Below are positions 1 through 11,051 of a DNA stretch of 64,000 bases, piece after piece (within the stretch, counting starts at the first letter, position 1; the number at the start of each line of letters is the position of its first letter). This DNA comes from Agelas oroides. Its lineage: Eukaryota > Porifera > Demospongiae > Agelasida > Agelasidae. The DNA is taken from positions 14,420,405 to 14,484,404 of the forward strand of contig OX422184.1 of the NCBI GenBank assembly GCA_949130485.1. Reading direction: 5' to 3'. The translations under genes and the position numbers were made by a program. The notes under the pieces are model-generated. The model was not told the origin of the DNA. It worked only from the letters and a program-made list of their open reading frames with translations, and searched no databases.

Positions 1-2661
1 TCTGAGTTTGCCGTTTGAGGAGGCACGTGTGGTGGAGGTGACAAACTCGACGTAATCATGAATGATTAAACTGTCCATAGGATTTTTAAAGCATTTTACA
101 AGAAACTTCATATCCTGAAGTTCATACCAGTGCATTAGAGGGAGGAGGTTTAATGATAGGAGCCTGGTTTTGTAATCATGTGAATAGTCCTGCAAGATAA
201 ACTTGGTAGCATGACGTTGAATTCTTTCAAAGTTTCTGATATCTTTAATTAATCGTGGTCTCCAGAGTTGAGAGCAGTAGGAAAGTTTAGATTTTACTAG
301 AGATAGGTATAACTGTTTCCTGGTTGCAACCGAGGATGAGCTAGATATTGAACGATGAATCAGGTGAAGAGTGCGATAGGCTTTGGAACAGATGAGGTCA
401 TAATGGTTTGACCAAGAGAGATCACTTGAGGCAACAATGCCTAAGTCTCTGTGGCAAGGAAGGAATTGAATCATGGTTTCATCGACTTTGTAGACTGAGG
501 GTAGTGGGGTTTTGGGAGACAGAGAGAACCGAATAGCAGCACACTTGGCTGTATTTAGAGATAATTTCCATACTTTGCACCAGGCCACTAGTTGATCAAT
601 GTCAGATTGTAGGAGAGGATCTGAAGTGCTTGCAAGATTTGCAAGTATGGACTTGATGAATTTGGTGTCATCCGCAAATAGATAGATTGAGGCATAGTCA
701 ATATTATTAGGGAGGTCATTTATGTATACCAGAAAAAGTAAAGGTCCGACAATGCTTCCTTGGGGTACCCCGGATAGCACCGGGAGACTCTGAGATGAAT
801 GTTCATTGATGTTTACATAGTGTTGTCGGTTTGTTAGATAGGATTTAAACCAGAACCATAAAGGTCCAGTAATACCGATTGTCCAAAGTTTGTACAATAG
901 TTCTGCATGAGGTATGCTATCAAAAGCTTTTTTGAAGTCAAAGTAGATTGTATCGACTGCTTGTCCTTCTTCAATTGATGTGAAGATTTCGTTGAATGAT
1001 ACTAGTAATTGAGTCAAACAGGATCTGTTACGTAGGAATCCAAATTGGTGCTTAGAGAGACGTGGTCTGATGAAAGGGATGATCTTTACATAAATTATCT
1101 TTTCTAGTACTTTAGATAAGATACACAGTAAGGAGATAGGTCTATAGTTTTCAACATAGAGAGGATTTTCTTTTTTGAAAATTGGTCGAATTTTGTGGAC
1201 TTTCCATTCGGTTGGAAGCGATTGGTTTTGGATACAGGCTTGGAAAAGGTTTGTGACCGGTGTACACAGAGTTGCTGCACAGTGTTTTAGGATGTAGGGA
1301 TGAATATTATCACAGCTGACTGCTTTGGTAGGATCAATGCTGGAGAGAGCATTGTATACATCGGTAGGAGTTATGTCAATATGGCTTAGTTGGGAAGTGG
1401 GGGTTGGGAGACATTCGACTGTAGGCAGAACACAAGTACTAGAGGAGAAGGTGGAGTTGAAGAATCTGTTGAAGAGATTTGCTTGGATAATTGGATCATA
1501 GACTGGAGAAGTTTGATGAATGATGAAATTTGGTAAGGAATTGTTACACTTGTTTAGATTTTTAAGATGCCCAAAGAGCTTTTTGGGATCTCTGGAAAAA
1601 GTTGCAGTGAGATGAGCTTCGTAGTTTGCTCTAGCAGTTTGTATTAAGGTCAGTAGTTCCAATTCCATTGTTTCCAATTGTGAGATGGAGTGAGATGTTG
1701 CAGTTTTTCTAATACGACGACGGAGAGTGCGAATGCAGTTCAATTTGTGTCTAATGCAGGGTGTAAAGTACCTTGGGTATTTTCTGTGAGAATAATTGGT
1801 TTTTAGGACATGACGGAGACAGGCATTGGTAATGTCGAGTTTTAGGTCATACCAATAGGAATTCAGATCAGAGATGAAAACTGAGTAGTATAAGTCTGAG
1901 TTTGCAAAGTGTCTGTTCAATTCAGTTAAATTGGCTTTGGAGTAGTTTAAGGCACAAAAGGGATTTGTGGGAGATTTTCTTGAGTGCCTATTTTTGGATG
2001 ATGAGTGAATACAGTAAGATATAAGGTGATGATCTGATTGAGATGCACAAATAATACTGTCAACAGAAACATTTGAGATTCTAGATGGTGAATTTGACAA
2101 AACTAAGTCAAGAATGTTTCCACAACGATGAGTGGGCTGGGTGATCAATTGAATAAAATTTTTAGCACAGATTTGATCCACCAAGCGTGATGAAGAGGAG
2201 GATGAAGCAGAGAATGAGGACCAATTGCTGTCAGGCATATTTAGGTCACCAGTTATGATGATGTCACAATCAGTTGACAGTGAATTTATGAAGTCAACAA
2301 CTTCTTGTAAATACAAGTCAATGCTACCAGGTGGGATATACAAACAGATAAGTAAAATTTTTGGGGAGATGTATAATTCGACAGATATTAATTCTAATGA
2401 GGTAGAAGAGAAATGAAATTTAGAGGGTATTGTGTTTGAAACAGCTATCATGACACCTCCTCCACGGGAACCTCTATCACGGCGGTAGATGGTGTAATTT
2501 TCAGGTGCAATCTCATTATTGACAACAAATTCAGTTAACCAGGTTTCAGTGATACAAAAAACATCTAGCGATTTGCAATAGATTAGTGATTGGAAGAAGT
2601 GTAATTTATTGACTAAACTACGAGCATTCCACGTACCTGCTACTAGGCCCAGACCATATAG
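1..2661 (-). CDS. ORF2 of a non-LTR retrotransposon: endonuclease plus reverse transcriptase (partial)
   Basis: This frame is open for all 887 codons from the UGA at 2662-2664 to the left edge of the window, and I checked every codon. It begins with an apurinic-type endonuclease (WNARSLVNK, ITETWL, RGGGV, TGDLN, LDLVLS, QSDHH). A reverse transcriptase follows, with YRPISLL, YFDFKKAFDS, SGVPQGS and the catalytic FADDTKF near 660-700, and then the thumb and C-terminal region typical of CR1/jockey-type LINEs. The protein should nick the target and copy the element's RNA there. There is no AUG between the upstream UGA and 2451; the first in-frame methionine falls after the endonuclease WNAR and TETW motifs, so a conventional start would lose part of the active site. 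The C terminus and 3' end lie outside the window. The clade assignment is from memory of the motifs. Confidence 0.93.
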
Positions 2662-2664
2662 TCA
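2659..2664 (-). promoter_or_regulatory. Candidate UGA-CUA stop-codon readthrough site between LINE ORF1 and ORF2
   Basis: On the minus strand the ORF1 stop is UGA followed directly by CUA, and the same frame then stays open for 887 codons. UGA-CUA is the well-known leaky context of some RNA viruses and a few animal readthrough genes. No AUG lies between this stop and the endonuclease. A recent nonsense mutation in a once-fused ORF is the alternative. Confidence 0.55.
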
Positions 2665-3405
2665 TGACTGGGAGGAAGACTGGACTGGTGTCTTACTTTT
2701 TGAGGGAGGAGTACGTGGTTCAGGGAAATCAGGAGAAGGGTTCTCATTTGATAAATCATTAACTGAAGTCGAGTCTTCAGATGAAGCTGTACGATTTGAG
2801 TGCTGAGAATTGACTGGGTGTAGTACCGAGTTTATGACAGTGGCATGTTTCCGTTTCTTTACATAGATTGCACTACCTCTGATTTTGATATCACTGCGGT
2901 CAATACCTGAGTCAATAAGTGATCTACGTTCTTTTAGTAGTAGCGATTCAATGAGTTTTTCTTTAGGTGTGAGGTCAGCTTTTATGAAGATGCCGGGTTG
3001 AGATGTTAGTTTACGTCTGTTAGAGAGTATAGATGATACTTCGGAAGATCTAGTCATTTTGACTAGGATGGGTCTAGATCGGTCTGGTTGGTATTTTCCG
3101 AGTCGGTAGTTGTCGCGAATAGACAGTTGTGACACTTGAGTGTCAACTGAGGAGAGAATGTCGGCAACTGGGAACGAGACTTCGTGTGCGCATGCGTACA
3201 AAATTAGAAAATGGCGTCCTAAGCAACGGACAGCAGCCTCAGAGTGTTGTGAATGGCTTTTATTGACCAGGGTGAATTTGAAGCTATGAAGACGCCGAGT
3301 GGTCGTAGAGCTCCGCGCTGTGATAAGCATCAATTTCGTGCTAAAATGACCGTGAGTACTTAAACAGTTTGTGAGATATCGTTGTTTGAACAAAAGTCGT
3401 AACAA
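2662..3405 (-). CDS. ORF1-like region of the same LINE, in frame with ORF2 and ending in UGA
   Basis: The 247-codon open frame ends at a UGA at 2662-2664, in the same frame as ORF2. The recognisable part is the C-terminal two thirds: RLGKYQPDRSRPILVKMTR, then ILSNRRKL, DLTPKEKLIESLLLKERR and IKIRGSAIYVKK. This pattern is familiar from the ORF1 proteins of CR1/L2/jockey-type LINEs, which bind the element RNA. A serine/proline-rich linker of about 70 residues follows. Above about 3180 the frame runs antisense across a host-like promoter and first exon (3184-3351), so that part is probably not LINE sequence, and the copy looks 5'-truncated near 3130-3180. The true ORF1 start is therefore missing or uncertain. 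Confidence 0.75.
   Translation of the reverse strand: MLRLLFKQRYLTNCLSTHGHFSTKLMLITARSSTTTRRLHSFKFTLVNKSHSQHSEAAVRCLGRHFLILYACAHEVSFPVADILSSVDTQVSQLSIRDNYRLGKYQPDRSRPILVKMTRSSEVSSILSNRRKLTSQPGIFIKADLTPKEKLIESLLLKERRSLIDSGIDRSDIKIRGSAIYVKKRKHATVINSVLHPVNSQHSNRTASSEDSTSVNDLSNENPSPDFPEPRTPPSKSKTPVQSSSQS
3184..3252 (+). promoter_or_regulatory. TATA-less promoter with NRF1-like and YY1-like sites
   Basis: Just upstream of the ATG at 3253 are TGCGCATGCGT (3187-3197), which matches the NRF1 core, and AAAATGGCGTC (about 3209-3219), which is close to the YY1 core. CTAAGCAACGG follows. No TATA box is seen. This combination is common in housekeeping promoters of animals. It abuts the 5' end of the LINE. 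Confidence 0.45.
3253..3351 (+). CDS. Putative first coding exon, copy 1 (33 codons), product unknown
   Basis: The exon runs from an ATG to a phase-0 donor (ACC|GTGAGT). It encodes 33 residues that include GEFEAMKTPSGRRAPRC and HQFRAKM. A near-identical exon of the same length lies at 4781-4879, and the residues EFEAMKT.SG, RCD.H and FRAK are kept between the two. Equal length, an equally placed ATG and a donor at the same point argue for a real first exon rather than chance. I do not recognise the protein and cannot assign downstream exons. A 570-bp fold-back element starts 64 bp after the donor, within what would be intron 1. Confidence 0.4.
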
Positions 3406-3415
3406 GAAGTTGACT

Positions 3416-3985
3416 TAGTCTCGTGCGCAGACTATTTTTCGCACGCGGAGGGGAAAAATAGTCTGGTCAACTGCCAATTTTTGTTCCAAGCGCCACGATG
3501 GTGGCCCTCCAATCAGATTGCTTCATGCGAATGACGTCACGTACTGCAATAAATGGCGACCAAAGAAGGCCAGGCGCTATGCAGGCGACTAAGTCAGGTA
3601 GAACCAGGGAACGACGAGCGAAGGAATTCCAGGACTTCTGTGAACGGATAGTGTGTATTTCTGAGCTTGAAAACTGGCAGTGTGAAGTTCCTGAGCTTCA
3701 AATGTCGATAAGATTGTCTCGGGGCTTTCTCAGGGGTTGACAGAGGCTTCATGTTTTGTGAATCTTCGTTTCTTGGCGTTTGGAAGCTCCGAGAAGGATG
3801 ATTCCTGCAACGAGCCGTCTCTTTAGAGCTCTTTCGTAGTTTCATGCTTTGTGTGACGTCACGTAATACATTTTTAAAGACGTTGCGTCACCAATTTTTA
3901 AACCGCACGGAACAAAAATTGCATAGGCAGTTGATCAGACTATTTTTCCCCTCCGCGTGCGAAGAATAGTCTGGGCACGAGACTA
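3416..3985. mobile_element. Fold-back MITE (570 bp), TAGTCTCGTGC tips, 9-bp target duplication
   Basis: The left arm (TAGTCTCGTGCGCAGAC...) and right arm (...CTGGGCACGAGACTA) are inverted copies of about 75 bp. Each arm holds its own small hairpin built on CAGACTATTTTT and AAAAATAGTCTG. The element is bracketed by the direct repeat AAGTTGACT at 3407-3415 and 3986-3994. It has no coding capacity; the small open frames inside are not conserved features. It belongs to the same tip family as the elements at 10711, 11052 and 25840. Confidence 0.9.
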
Positions 3986-4010
3986 AAGTTGACTGTTGAA
4001 TTTATCATAG

Positions 4011-4764
4011 CAAGACTTAAAAAAATGTAAAAAGATGTAGGGATGGCATGCCAAAAAGTATGCAAACAAGGTAGGGATAATGCATGAAAGCAAAGGTCAA
4101 CATATTGGCAAAGCCCCATCCCTACATCTTGTTCACACTGCAGTTAGACAGTGCATGGGGGTCTTCCTAAAACGTACCACAAGTATACCCCAACCTTTCA
4201 TGGCTGTAGCCTCGTTCTCAGCCCACTTCCTACCTCCTCCTACATGGCCTGGGAACGAGGCTACAAGTTTCTCGTTCTCAGACCACTTCCTAGCTCCTCC
4301 CACATGGACTGGGAACGAGGCTACAAGTTCACCAACCTTTCTGCTGTAGCCTCGTTCTCAGGCCACTTCCTACCTCCTCCCACATGGCCTGGGAACGAGG
4401 CTAGTATGATCCAGCATTATGTCTTGTAGCCGTCGTAGGTACCTATCAGATAGCTACTAAGTAGCTTTACTGCCATCATACTACTTGTAGTGACAGTGGC
4501 ACCCTTTCTGATACAACTTAGACACTGAGCTTGAGTGGGCTGCAGACTAGTCATAGTAATCAGTGTGTAAACTCAAGTACTCATGCTAACTGCATGGATG
4601 GGTACAGATTCAGCTCTCAAGCACGCTGTCTAACTGCAGTGTGAAAAAGATGTAGGGATGGGGCTTTGCCAATATGTTGACCTTTGCTTTCATGCATTAT
4701 CCCTACCTTGTTTGCATACTTTTTGGCATGCCATCCCTACATTTTTAATGTTTTTTAAGTCTTG
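4011..4764. mobile_element. MITE with about 135-bp terminal inverted repeats
   Basis: CAAGACTTAAAAAA at 4011 is mirrored at 4751-4764. About 135 bp of each arm match, including GATGTAGGGATGGCATGCC and the GCAAAGGTCAACATATTGGC region. The core carries an unrelated cluster of short hairpins (4207-4403). No clear target duplication and no transposase are seen. The open frames at 4080-4429 and 4658-4891 are mostly read-through of the repeat arms. Confidence 0.85.
4207..4403. repeat. Three nested copies of the TAGCCTCGTTC hairpin
   Basis: Three successive units of about 57-60 bp each run from a CTCGTTCTCAG arm through CCACTTCCTA.CTCCTCC.ACATGG to CTGGGAACGAGGCTA. Each can fold into a short hairpin. 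The array sits inside the 4011-4764 MITE, so it inserted later or was amplified there. No 9-bp duplication flanks the cluster. Confidence 0.75.
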
Positions 4765-4780
4765 TTTCTGTACTTTTTTG

Positions 4781-4879
4781 ATGTTAATCTCAGTTACAGT
4801 TGAATTTGAAGCTATGAAGACGCTGAGTGGTTGGGAAGCTGCGCGCTGTGATGAGCATCCGTTTCGTGCTAAAATCAAG
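4781..4879 (+). CDS. Putative first coding exon, copy 2 (33 codons), product unknown
   Basis: This is a second 33-codon exon-like segment, from an ATG at 4781 to a phase-0 donor (AAG|GTGAGG). It contains VEFEAMKTLSGWEAARC and HPFRAKI and is paralogous to the segment at 3253-3351. Similarity continues into the putative intron (GTTTGAACAAAAGTCGTAAC in both). This copy lacks the NRF1/YY1-like promoter of copy 1, and the MITE ends only 17 bp upstream, so it may be a non-functional duplicate. The function is unknown. Confidence 0.35.
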
Positions 4880-5174
4880 GTGAGGGCTTGAACCGTTTTT
4901 AAGTTATTGTTTGAACAAAAGTCGTAACGAAGAAAGAAAGAAGACGAAAAATGGCACTTTTCTATCGCACACTTGCGTTTAGCTGTCTTCCGCGTGGCTT
5001 TTGGTCACTTGTATGAGTCTTGCTGATCACAAAGGCACTCAAAGAGGAAGCCTGGGCGCTTAAATAAGCTTTTAGCGTGTTTGTGGTGAAGTTATATGAC
5101 TTTTGCTTAAGTATTGCATATATTGCGCGTCGGCGCCGTCCCTACATAGAGAGTCTACCGACTCTCTGATACTA

Positions 5175-6030
5175 TACACTTCCGTGGATGTGAAACGTTT
5201 CCGCCCACTATGAGAATGTGTCTCATTGCAGCGGTAGTAAAACGGAGAGTAAACGGATTTCCGCCGGTGTCATTTTACCTCAGTTGAGTGGTGTGGCAGC
5301 AGCTGGACCAGAGAATAGAATGGACAAGGTACATACTCTACAGCTAGAAGGTTACAGGAAGTTTAATTTCATGTTGATTCGCGCTCATGCTGCTCCGTGT
5401 GGAGAATGCAGCTACTATGTAGACGCGACACGGTAATATCATACGCGAATCATGCGATTTTTCACCCTGTTTTTTAACTTGTACACGACACTTTCAATGG
5501 AATACTTATACTTTATCCCAGTGTACGTTCTAGTACAGTACACAGTTGTAACAGTCACTTGGTCTATAGACAGCTACGTCCAGAGATAATCTGACACAAA
5601 GTAAGTATCCTGAAATTTCGATCTTACCTGATTCTTGGGAAAACAAAAAGTGTCACAGCATTATCAGTACTTTCTCCCAGTAGACGGACCTACATTACAT
5701 TTGTATCAAGCCAACATCTGGAAAACATCTCCAGAGATAATCTCACACAACGATTGTAGTACAGTGCTCCAACGGATGCGAGGGTGAATACACTGAGTTA
5801 GATGCGAAATGTAGACTTCCTGTAATCATGAATCTGTAGAGTATGTACTTAGTGATCCTCTGAAATAGAATGTAGACTGCTATCACAGCGCTCGCGTGTC
5901 CCAAGACTGAAAGAGTGTCACGTGTACACGACACTTTTGGCCGCTCTGCCACGGTCTGGCGCTGCAGTGACTGTCTCATTAAATCTCCGTAAACTATCCG
6001 TAAACGCATGCCGTTTCACATCCACCTACG
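5175..6030. mobile_element. Degenerate inverted-repeat element (approximate bounds)
   Basis: GTGGATGTGAAACG near 5185 is mirrored by CGTTTCACATCCAC near 6010-6025. Inner blocks also mirror each other (GTACATACTCTACAG near 5330 against CTGTAGAGTATGTACTT near 5836; TTACAGGAAGT against ACTTCCTGTAA). The arms have diverged. Small open frames on both strands inside show no recognisable domain. Confidence 0.5.
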
Positions 6031-6059
6031 GTATGTATTATCTATGAATTTATATATAT

Positions 6060-6190
6060 ATATGTTATAGATAAACCACAGTAGACAGGGATTTATGGTC
6101 CATAAACCACCGGAGTCCGAGGGCGCAGCCTGAGGGCGAGGGTTGTTTATGGACCATAAATCCCTGTCTACTGTAGTTTATCTGTTATAT
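6060..6190. mobile_element. Short fold-back element with about 40-bp arms
   Basis: AGATAAACCACAGTAGACAG starts the left arm at 6069 and CTGTCTACTGTAGTTTATCT closes the right arm, with GGGATTTATGGTCCATAAAC repeated inverted between them. The loop is about 35 bp and GC-rich. Without the TAGYCTCG tips it belongs to a different MITE family. Confidence 0.85.
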
Positions 6191-7330
6191 TCTCCACTCT
6201 GATTGGTCCTTGTTGTTATTAGTAAATACACATGGTAGTTTTCACTGTAAACAAGGTATGTTATTAGTAAACATGTAAAGTAATTTACACTCTAAACAAG
6301 GTAGATAGGAAACATCATTTTACAACTTCCTGTGGTATATGGAACAGAATCTACAGAATGTACAACTTCCTGTCAGTATATGGAAAATAATACCCACCTG
6401 TTACCACAGAAACAAGGGTGAAGTGGAGTATATATATATATGTATATATATATTTTTGGGGGGGGTATCATTAGTCTTGCTTCCCAGGCCTTGTACAGTG
6501 TTCATTGCTTGCACTGTGACATTTTGTACAGCTAGCTGTGTGAGGCCTGGGAACAAGGGTAGGGCAACCCCCTGTATTATTGCATGTACATTGTATGAGA
6601 ACTATATAAAGGGGGTCTGGGGGGCTCCCCCTCAGGAAAAATGTTAAATTTAACACCCTCTGAGATCACTTTTCAAGTATCGTATCTATGAATGGAACTG
6701 GTTACCACATTTACTAGTATACTGATATTGCACTCTTGACTTAGTTCTGGGGAGGCGAATACTCCCCTTTGCTTCCCCAAATGAGCCCAGAATGTTAAAG
6801 CTGCTGCAGGATTTATGCATGTATAGTCACTCAAGTTGTCCAGTGAAACATAGTTTGCTAGCATTGCCTGAAAATCACCTTTCAAGCTGAGGTGACCACC
6901 TGTTAAAATAAACATCTGTCTGTCTGCCTGTGTATCTTTGATTCAGCTGAGCAGACTGAATGCAAATCAGTGAAACAATGATGTAGAGCTGATGTTAACT
7001 CAGTGATACGAGGTTGAACAAAGCATTATACAGTAGTTCTGTATAATATTTTCATGTCTTTTTCATTGTTTTGAAACAAAATAGCTACAATCCATAATCT
7101 TAGGCCCAGTAATGTAATAAAGTAGTGCACTTAGATTTGCAAGATTATGAACTAGCAGTTAATTTATGTGGCCATGTCCCTTAACTCAGACTGCATGTCT
7201 ATTGTCTCCTATGGCTTGACAACAGTTTCTGTTTCCTTTTACTTGTGTCATGGAGTGTAATGGACACATTTAGGCTGTTTGACTTATAGAATATTTGCTG
7301 CAGTGTTTTGCAGTGAATTAGTTGGTGATC
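6191..7330. other. No gene recognised; degenerate hairpin at about 6470-6565
   Basis: The stretch holds AT microsatellite sequence near 6428-6452, a G run, and a degenerate hairpin whose arms read CTTGCTTCCCAGGCCTTGTAC and AGGCCTGGGAACAAGG. Otherwise it is AT-rich sequence without convincing coding potential. Confidence 0.5.
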
Positions 7331-7449
7331 TAGCCTCGTTCACAGTCCACCGTCCAGTATTTGATCGCTTGCAGTATGCAAAAACAGAGGGTTATCAATA
7401 CTGCAAGCAATCAAAATCTGGATGGTGGGAAGGCCTGAGAGCAAGGCTA
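7331..7449. mobile_element. Fold-back MITE (119 bp), TAGCCTCG tips, near-perfect 9-bp duplication
   Basis: The arms run TAGCCTCGTTCACAG... to ...GAGAGCAAGGCTA, with an inner hairpin TTGATCGCTTGCAGTA against TACTGCAAGCAATCAA. The flanks are TTGGTGATC and GTGGTGATC, 8 of 9 identical. Arm sequence resembles the element at 26372-26977. Confidence 0.8.
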
Positions 7450-10299
7450 GTGGTGATCTATAGCAGGTGACTCTAGTGACTTGTGATCCACCAAGAGATG
7501 AGGTTAAGCTCCTCCTTACTTTTACGTTGCTTGTGTGCATGGTGATGAAGTGATAGTGACGAAGCAAGACAATAGAACAAGTAAAGAATATTAACATGAA
7601 GTGGTGCGAAGCCAGATAATACTCAAGTGCCAAGTGTAGTGACCATGCTTGCCACAAGGCTATGCACAAGTTATTTAACCAGTGAAGTGGCTGGAGACCT
7701 GATGCTACTCATGTGGTTAATGGTCACACAGTGGCAGAAGATACATGCATGAGGCACCTGCATGTTGCCATGCAGGCACAGATCCTTAGAAACTGTGCAC
7801 AAGGGTGAGCCTGTGCGAGGATGACGCATGAGGCTTACAATTAAATAAATCTACACATCAATATAAATCTACTGAATTTCAGCAAAACAACTCTTCTGAT
7901 TGGAGTCTCAAACTGTTGGATGAATGCTATTTGTTATCTTGCGACACTGCACTCCAAGTTCTTCCAAAGAATTGGATTGTAGAGGTCAGGGAGGAGTGGA
8001 CGATGTACACCTAGAGTAGGGCTCCCAACGAAAAAATTGAAGGTGCTCCGATTTCAAATCTGTTGTACTAGAACTAACTATCTATCTGAGATATATAAAA
8101 ACCGGACTATAAAAGTTGGTGCTGCAAAGCTATTTTCAGTCAATTCGTCTTGGACTTGAAAGGGTTAAGTGCCAAAAATTGGGGGCAGTTCGGTTCAAGT
8201 GACTTTTGAAGATTCGCTGTGAAACTAGTGGTACTGATGGATTTCACTTGATGCATCTTGTGCAAAAATGCCTGGACCAATCAAGTTTATACCTGTCAAG
8301 AGACTATATTAGCTGTTATTTTATGTTGCAATACATTTCTCCCATAGAAGAATAATTGATGGTTTGAAGTGACTTTTGAAAAGTAAATTTAGCAAGCACC
8401 AGTGTAATTGATTATTTACCATTGGTAGAGTATTAAAATAGCTGGACCACTCGCGTGGATATCTGTTAAAGGTATGTTCATATATAATCCCCCATATGAA
8501 ATCAAAAATCCCATAATGGCCATATTTTGCCAAATAACGCTCTGTTCGCTTTATTTATTTTCGGAAGAACGAAAGTCACAGAAACTATTGTAACTGTATA
8601 GTTTACAAACAAGGTCACTTGGTTCTTGGATTTCAGCATACTTGAGTCAAGTTTGTTCGTTCTTGGATTTTTTGTTGGGACCCCTACCTAGTCTACTATG
8701 TCACGTGGGATCTTCTTCTCAAGCACAGCAGTTTCACTGCAACAATAACTGGAAGAGCAGTCGCCTTGGCTGCTGCAGAATCATCTTGTTCACCTAAATT
8801 TAATACTCTCCTATTTCTAAGATGGATTGCCACTTCCCACGATCCATCCTTCATCTCCACCTGCATGATTTGTTTGTTATATATAAGTACACAATTTAAG
8901 TTAATAGCACAATACGAACTTGACTACTGAAGGGGTTGTCACCGTTGAGATGGAGGAATGGGGGAAACATCTACAATATATGTTCAGATTTCATCTAGAA
9001 ACCAGAAAACATGCAAGGACAAACGTACATAGAAGCACGACTGCTAAGGTCGGACCTTTATCACTAAAACTAAAACCAGGATTAACATCCTAGTAGTTGG
9101 TTATAGTTTAGTTACCCAATTTTGTTTGAAGGTTACTAAAAGTGGTTTCGGTTTTAGTTATGAACAACGCTGGCCGTTGATATTCTATGTGTTTACTTGA
9201 TGCAAAAATGGTGTGTTGATGGAGATTGCTTGTAAACAGGATTCTTGTCTCTCACATTCCGCACGTACAGTCAGTCAGAGCTTGGAGACGTTAAGGTGTG
9301 TCTCAGAAGTGGGACCTATGATGTGCTGGTGATCATGACCTCAGAGTTGCTCCACAGGGGGAGATGTAGCGACATTTCCAGACCCTTTCAGTTATATGTT
9401 CTTCCCTGGGCACTAGACCATCTCAGTTCGTGCCATGGATTGCAGTTCTGTTTCAACCTCGTATAGTTCTTGTTTTTTTTTGTGGCAACTACGTTCTGCA
9501 AGGAATGACTCATGCAAACTGTACAACGTGAATCACACTGAGATTTGGAATCTGAATAACATGTTTGCCTGAGTCAACCCTTGAAGACATGCAATGCATG
9601 TAGTTGCTGCAAAAACTCACACTGCAAGGAGATATGCATGATGTTCAAACGAAACTGCAATCCACGATATCTGCTTGTTGATGCTTATCTTCATGACTGA
9701 TGTTTACACTGTGACCACCGTATACTATCACACATGCATCCAGTTTTAATAAAATGTGGTGTGCACATGTGGACATTACAAACAATTAAGTTTACTGCAA
9801 CCGAAAAATTATATAATAATGATGCATGACTATTGGCATAACTTAGTATGCCAACACGTAGTTCCTGCATTAGTTATAAAATCAAAAGCACTTGTTGTCA
9901 GATTCACAAACAAATACAAAGCCATGTTAGTCTATAGCTATGCCCCAAAACAGTTCACTTCTGTCATGCAGGTCCCAACTTCCAAAGGAGTGGACCAACT
10001 CAACAGATATGTGGAAAACTGCAATACCATTTTTACCCCATTCAGTTACATGTAGCTACATCCGCATAGTCTCCACTGACACAGAGCACTTCAGGACCAC
10101 TGAACTCACCCTTGCCCTGCCCTCTCTAGCCAGTACGTTGCAGTCTCTGCAGATGACAATCAAAGCAGCACAGCTTTAGTAACTCTCCCTCATGTTCCTG
10201 GCAGGGCGAGGTAGGGTTCTTCAGTTTGCCAAGCAATCTCATTGTGCTCTGCTTTTTGTTATCTTAAATGGTTGAATTGATGTTGAACATGGTGTGAAT
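7450..10299. other. Long interval with no recognisable gene
   Basis: I see no open frame with a familiar domain, no long repeat and no RNA gene. Open frames are at most about 110 codons and look random. Promoters, UTRs or short exons of an unseen gene could be missed. Confidence 0.5.
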
Positions 10300-10354
10300 T
10301 AGCCTCGTACCCAGGCCGTTCATTAAATAAATGGCCTGCATGGGTACGAGGCTA
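10300..10354. mobile_element. Minimal fold-back element (55 bp), TAGCCTCG tips
   Basis: The element is TAGCCTCGTACCCAGGCC...GGGTACGAGGCTA with only a short loop. Flanks GGTGTGAAT and GGTGTGTGG match at 6 of 9 positions, so a decayed target duplication is possible. Confidence 0.7.
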
Positions 10355-10710
10355 GGTGTGTGGTGGACTAAGTGGGAAGAGAGCTGGGGTCATTGCCTGT
10401 TAAGGTAATGACACTGTGGCACTAGGAACACTCCACCTCTTGGTGTCTCTGCTGTTGCACTAGCAGCTGCTGGCTGCACTCTAGTGCCTAATTTTAGTTC
10501 AATTTGTGTACACGTGTCTATGGTTATGACGTCATGCAAATTATGCAAGCTCAGCAACGGGGGGGCTGCATGCTGCAGGCAAACTTAGCCAACCCCCAGC
10601 TAGGATAGCACCCAAACACACACTTAGTCAAGTGTGGCTTGCGAGACTACACATACACTAAGGTTCTGCGGACCCAGGCTCCTCCCCATGGTACGAGGCT
10701 ACACTAAGGT

Positions 10711-11029
10711 AGTCTCGTGCCCAGACCCCACCCAGCTCACGCGAGGAGAAGGGGTCTGGTGTCACAAGTCGGAATGCTTGGGCTAGCTCCAGAAGCTTGG
10801 AGCGGCCAATGAAATTGCAGAGCAGCGTTTATTGGAATAATGCGGAAGCGAGAACAAGTACTTCAATCGTACCGCTCAAAGCGTGTTATGAGATTCATTA
10901 TCCAACACTGATCAATTTGTAATTCTACACTAACAATTGCAAGGCTTCAACACTTCCGCAAGCCCAAGGATTCAGGCTTGTGACACCAGACCCTTTCCTC
11001 GTGAGGGGTGGGGTCTGGGCACGAGACTA
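10711..11029. mobile_element. Fold-back MITE (319 bp), TAGTCTCG tips, perfect 9-bp duplication
   Basis: The arms run TAGTCTCGTGCCCAGACCCC and, inverted, GGGGTCTGGGCACGAGACTA, and the match extends through GGTCTGGTGTCACAAG. Direct repeats ACACTAAGG lie at 10702-10710 and 11030-11038. It sits 22 bp from the left end of the 10.3-kb transposon, in target sequence that is itself partly repeated at 10666-10684. Confidence 0.92.
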
Positions 11030-11051
11030 ACACTAAGGTTCTGCGGACCAG

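Larger units (their letters stand above)
1..3180 (-). mobile_element. CR1/jockey-like non-LTR retrotransposon, truncated at its 5' end and at the window edge
   Basis: This is the extent of the LINE: ORF1 remnant, UGA, and ORF2. The right (5') boundary is approximate and placed where ORF1-like sequence stops and promoter-like sequence begins. No target-site duplication can be tested because the 3' end is outside the window. The long undamaged ORF2 suggests a young copy. Confidence 0.85.
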
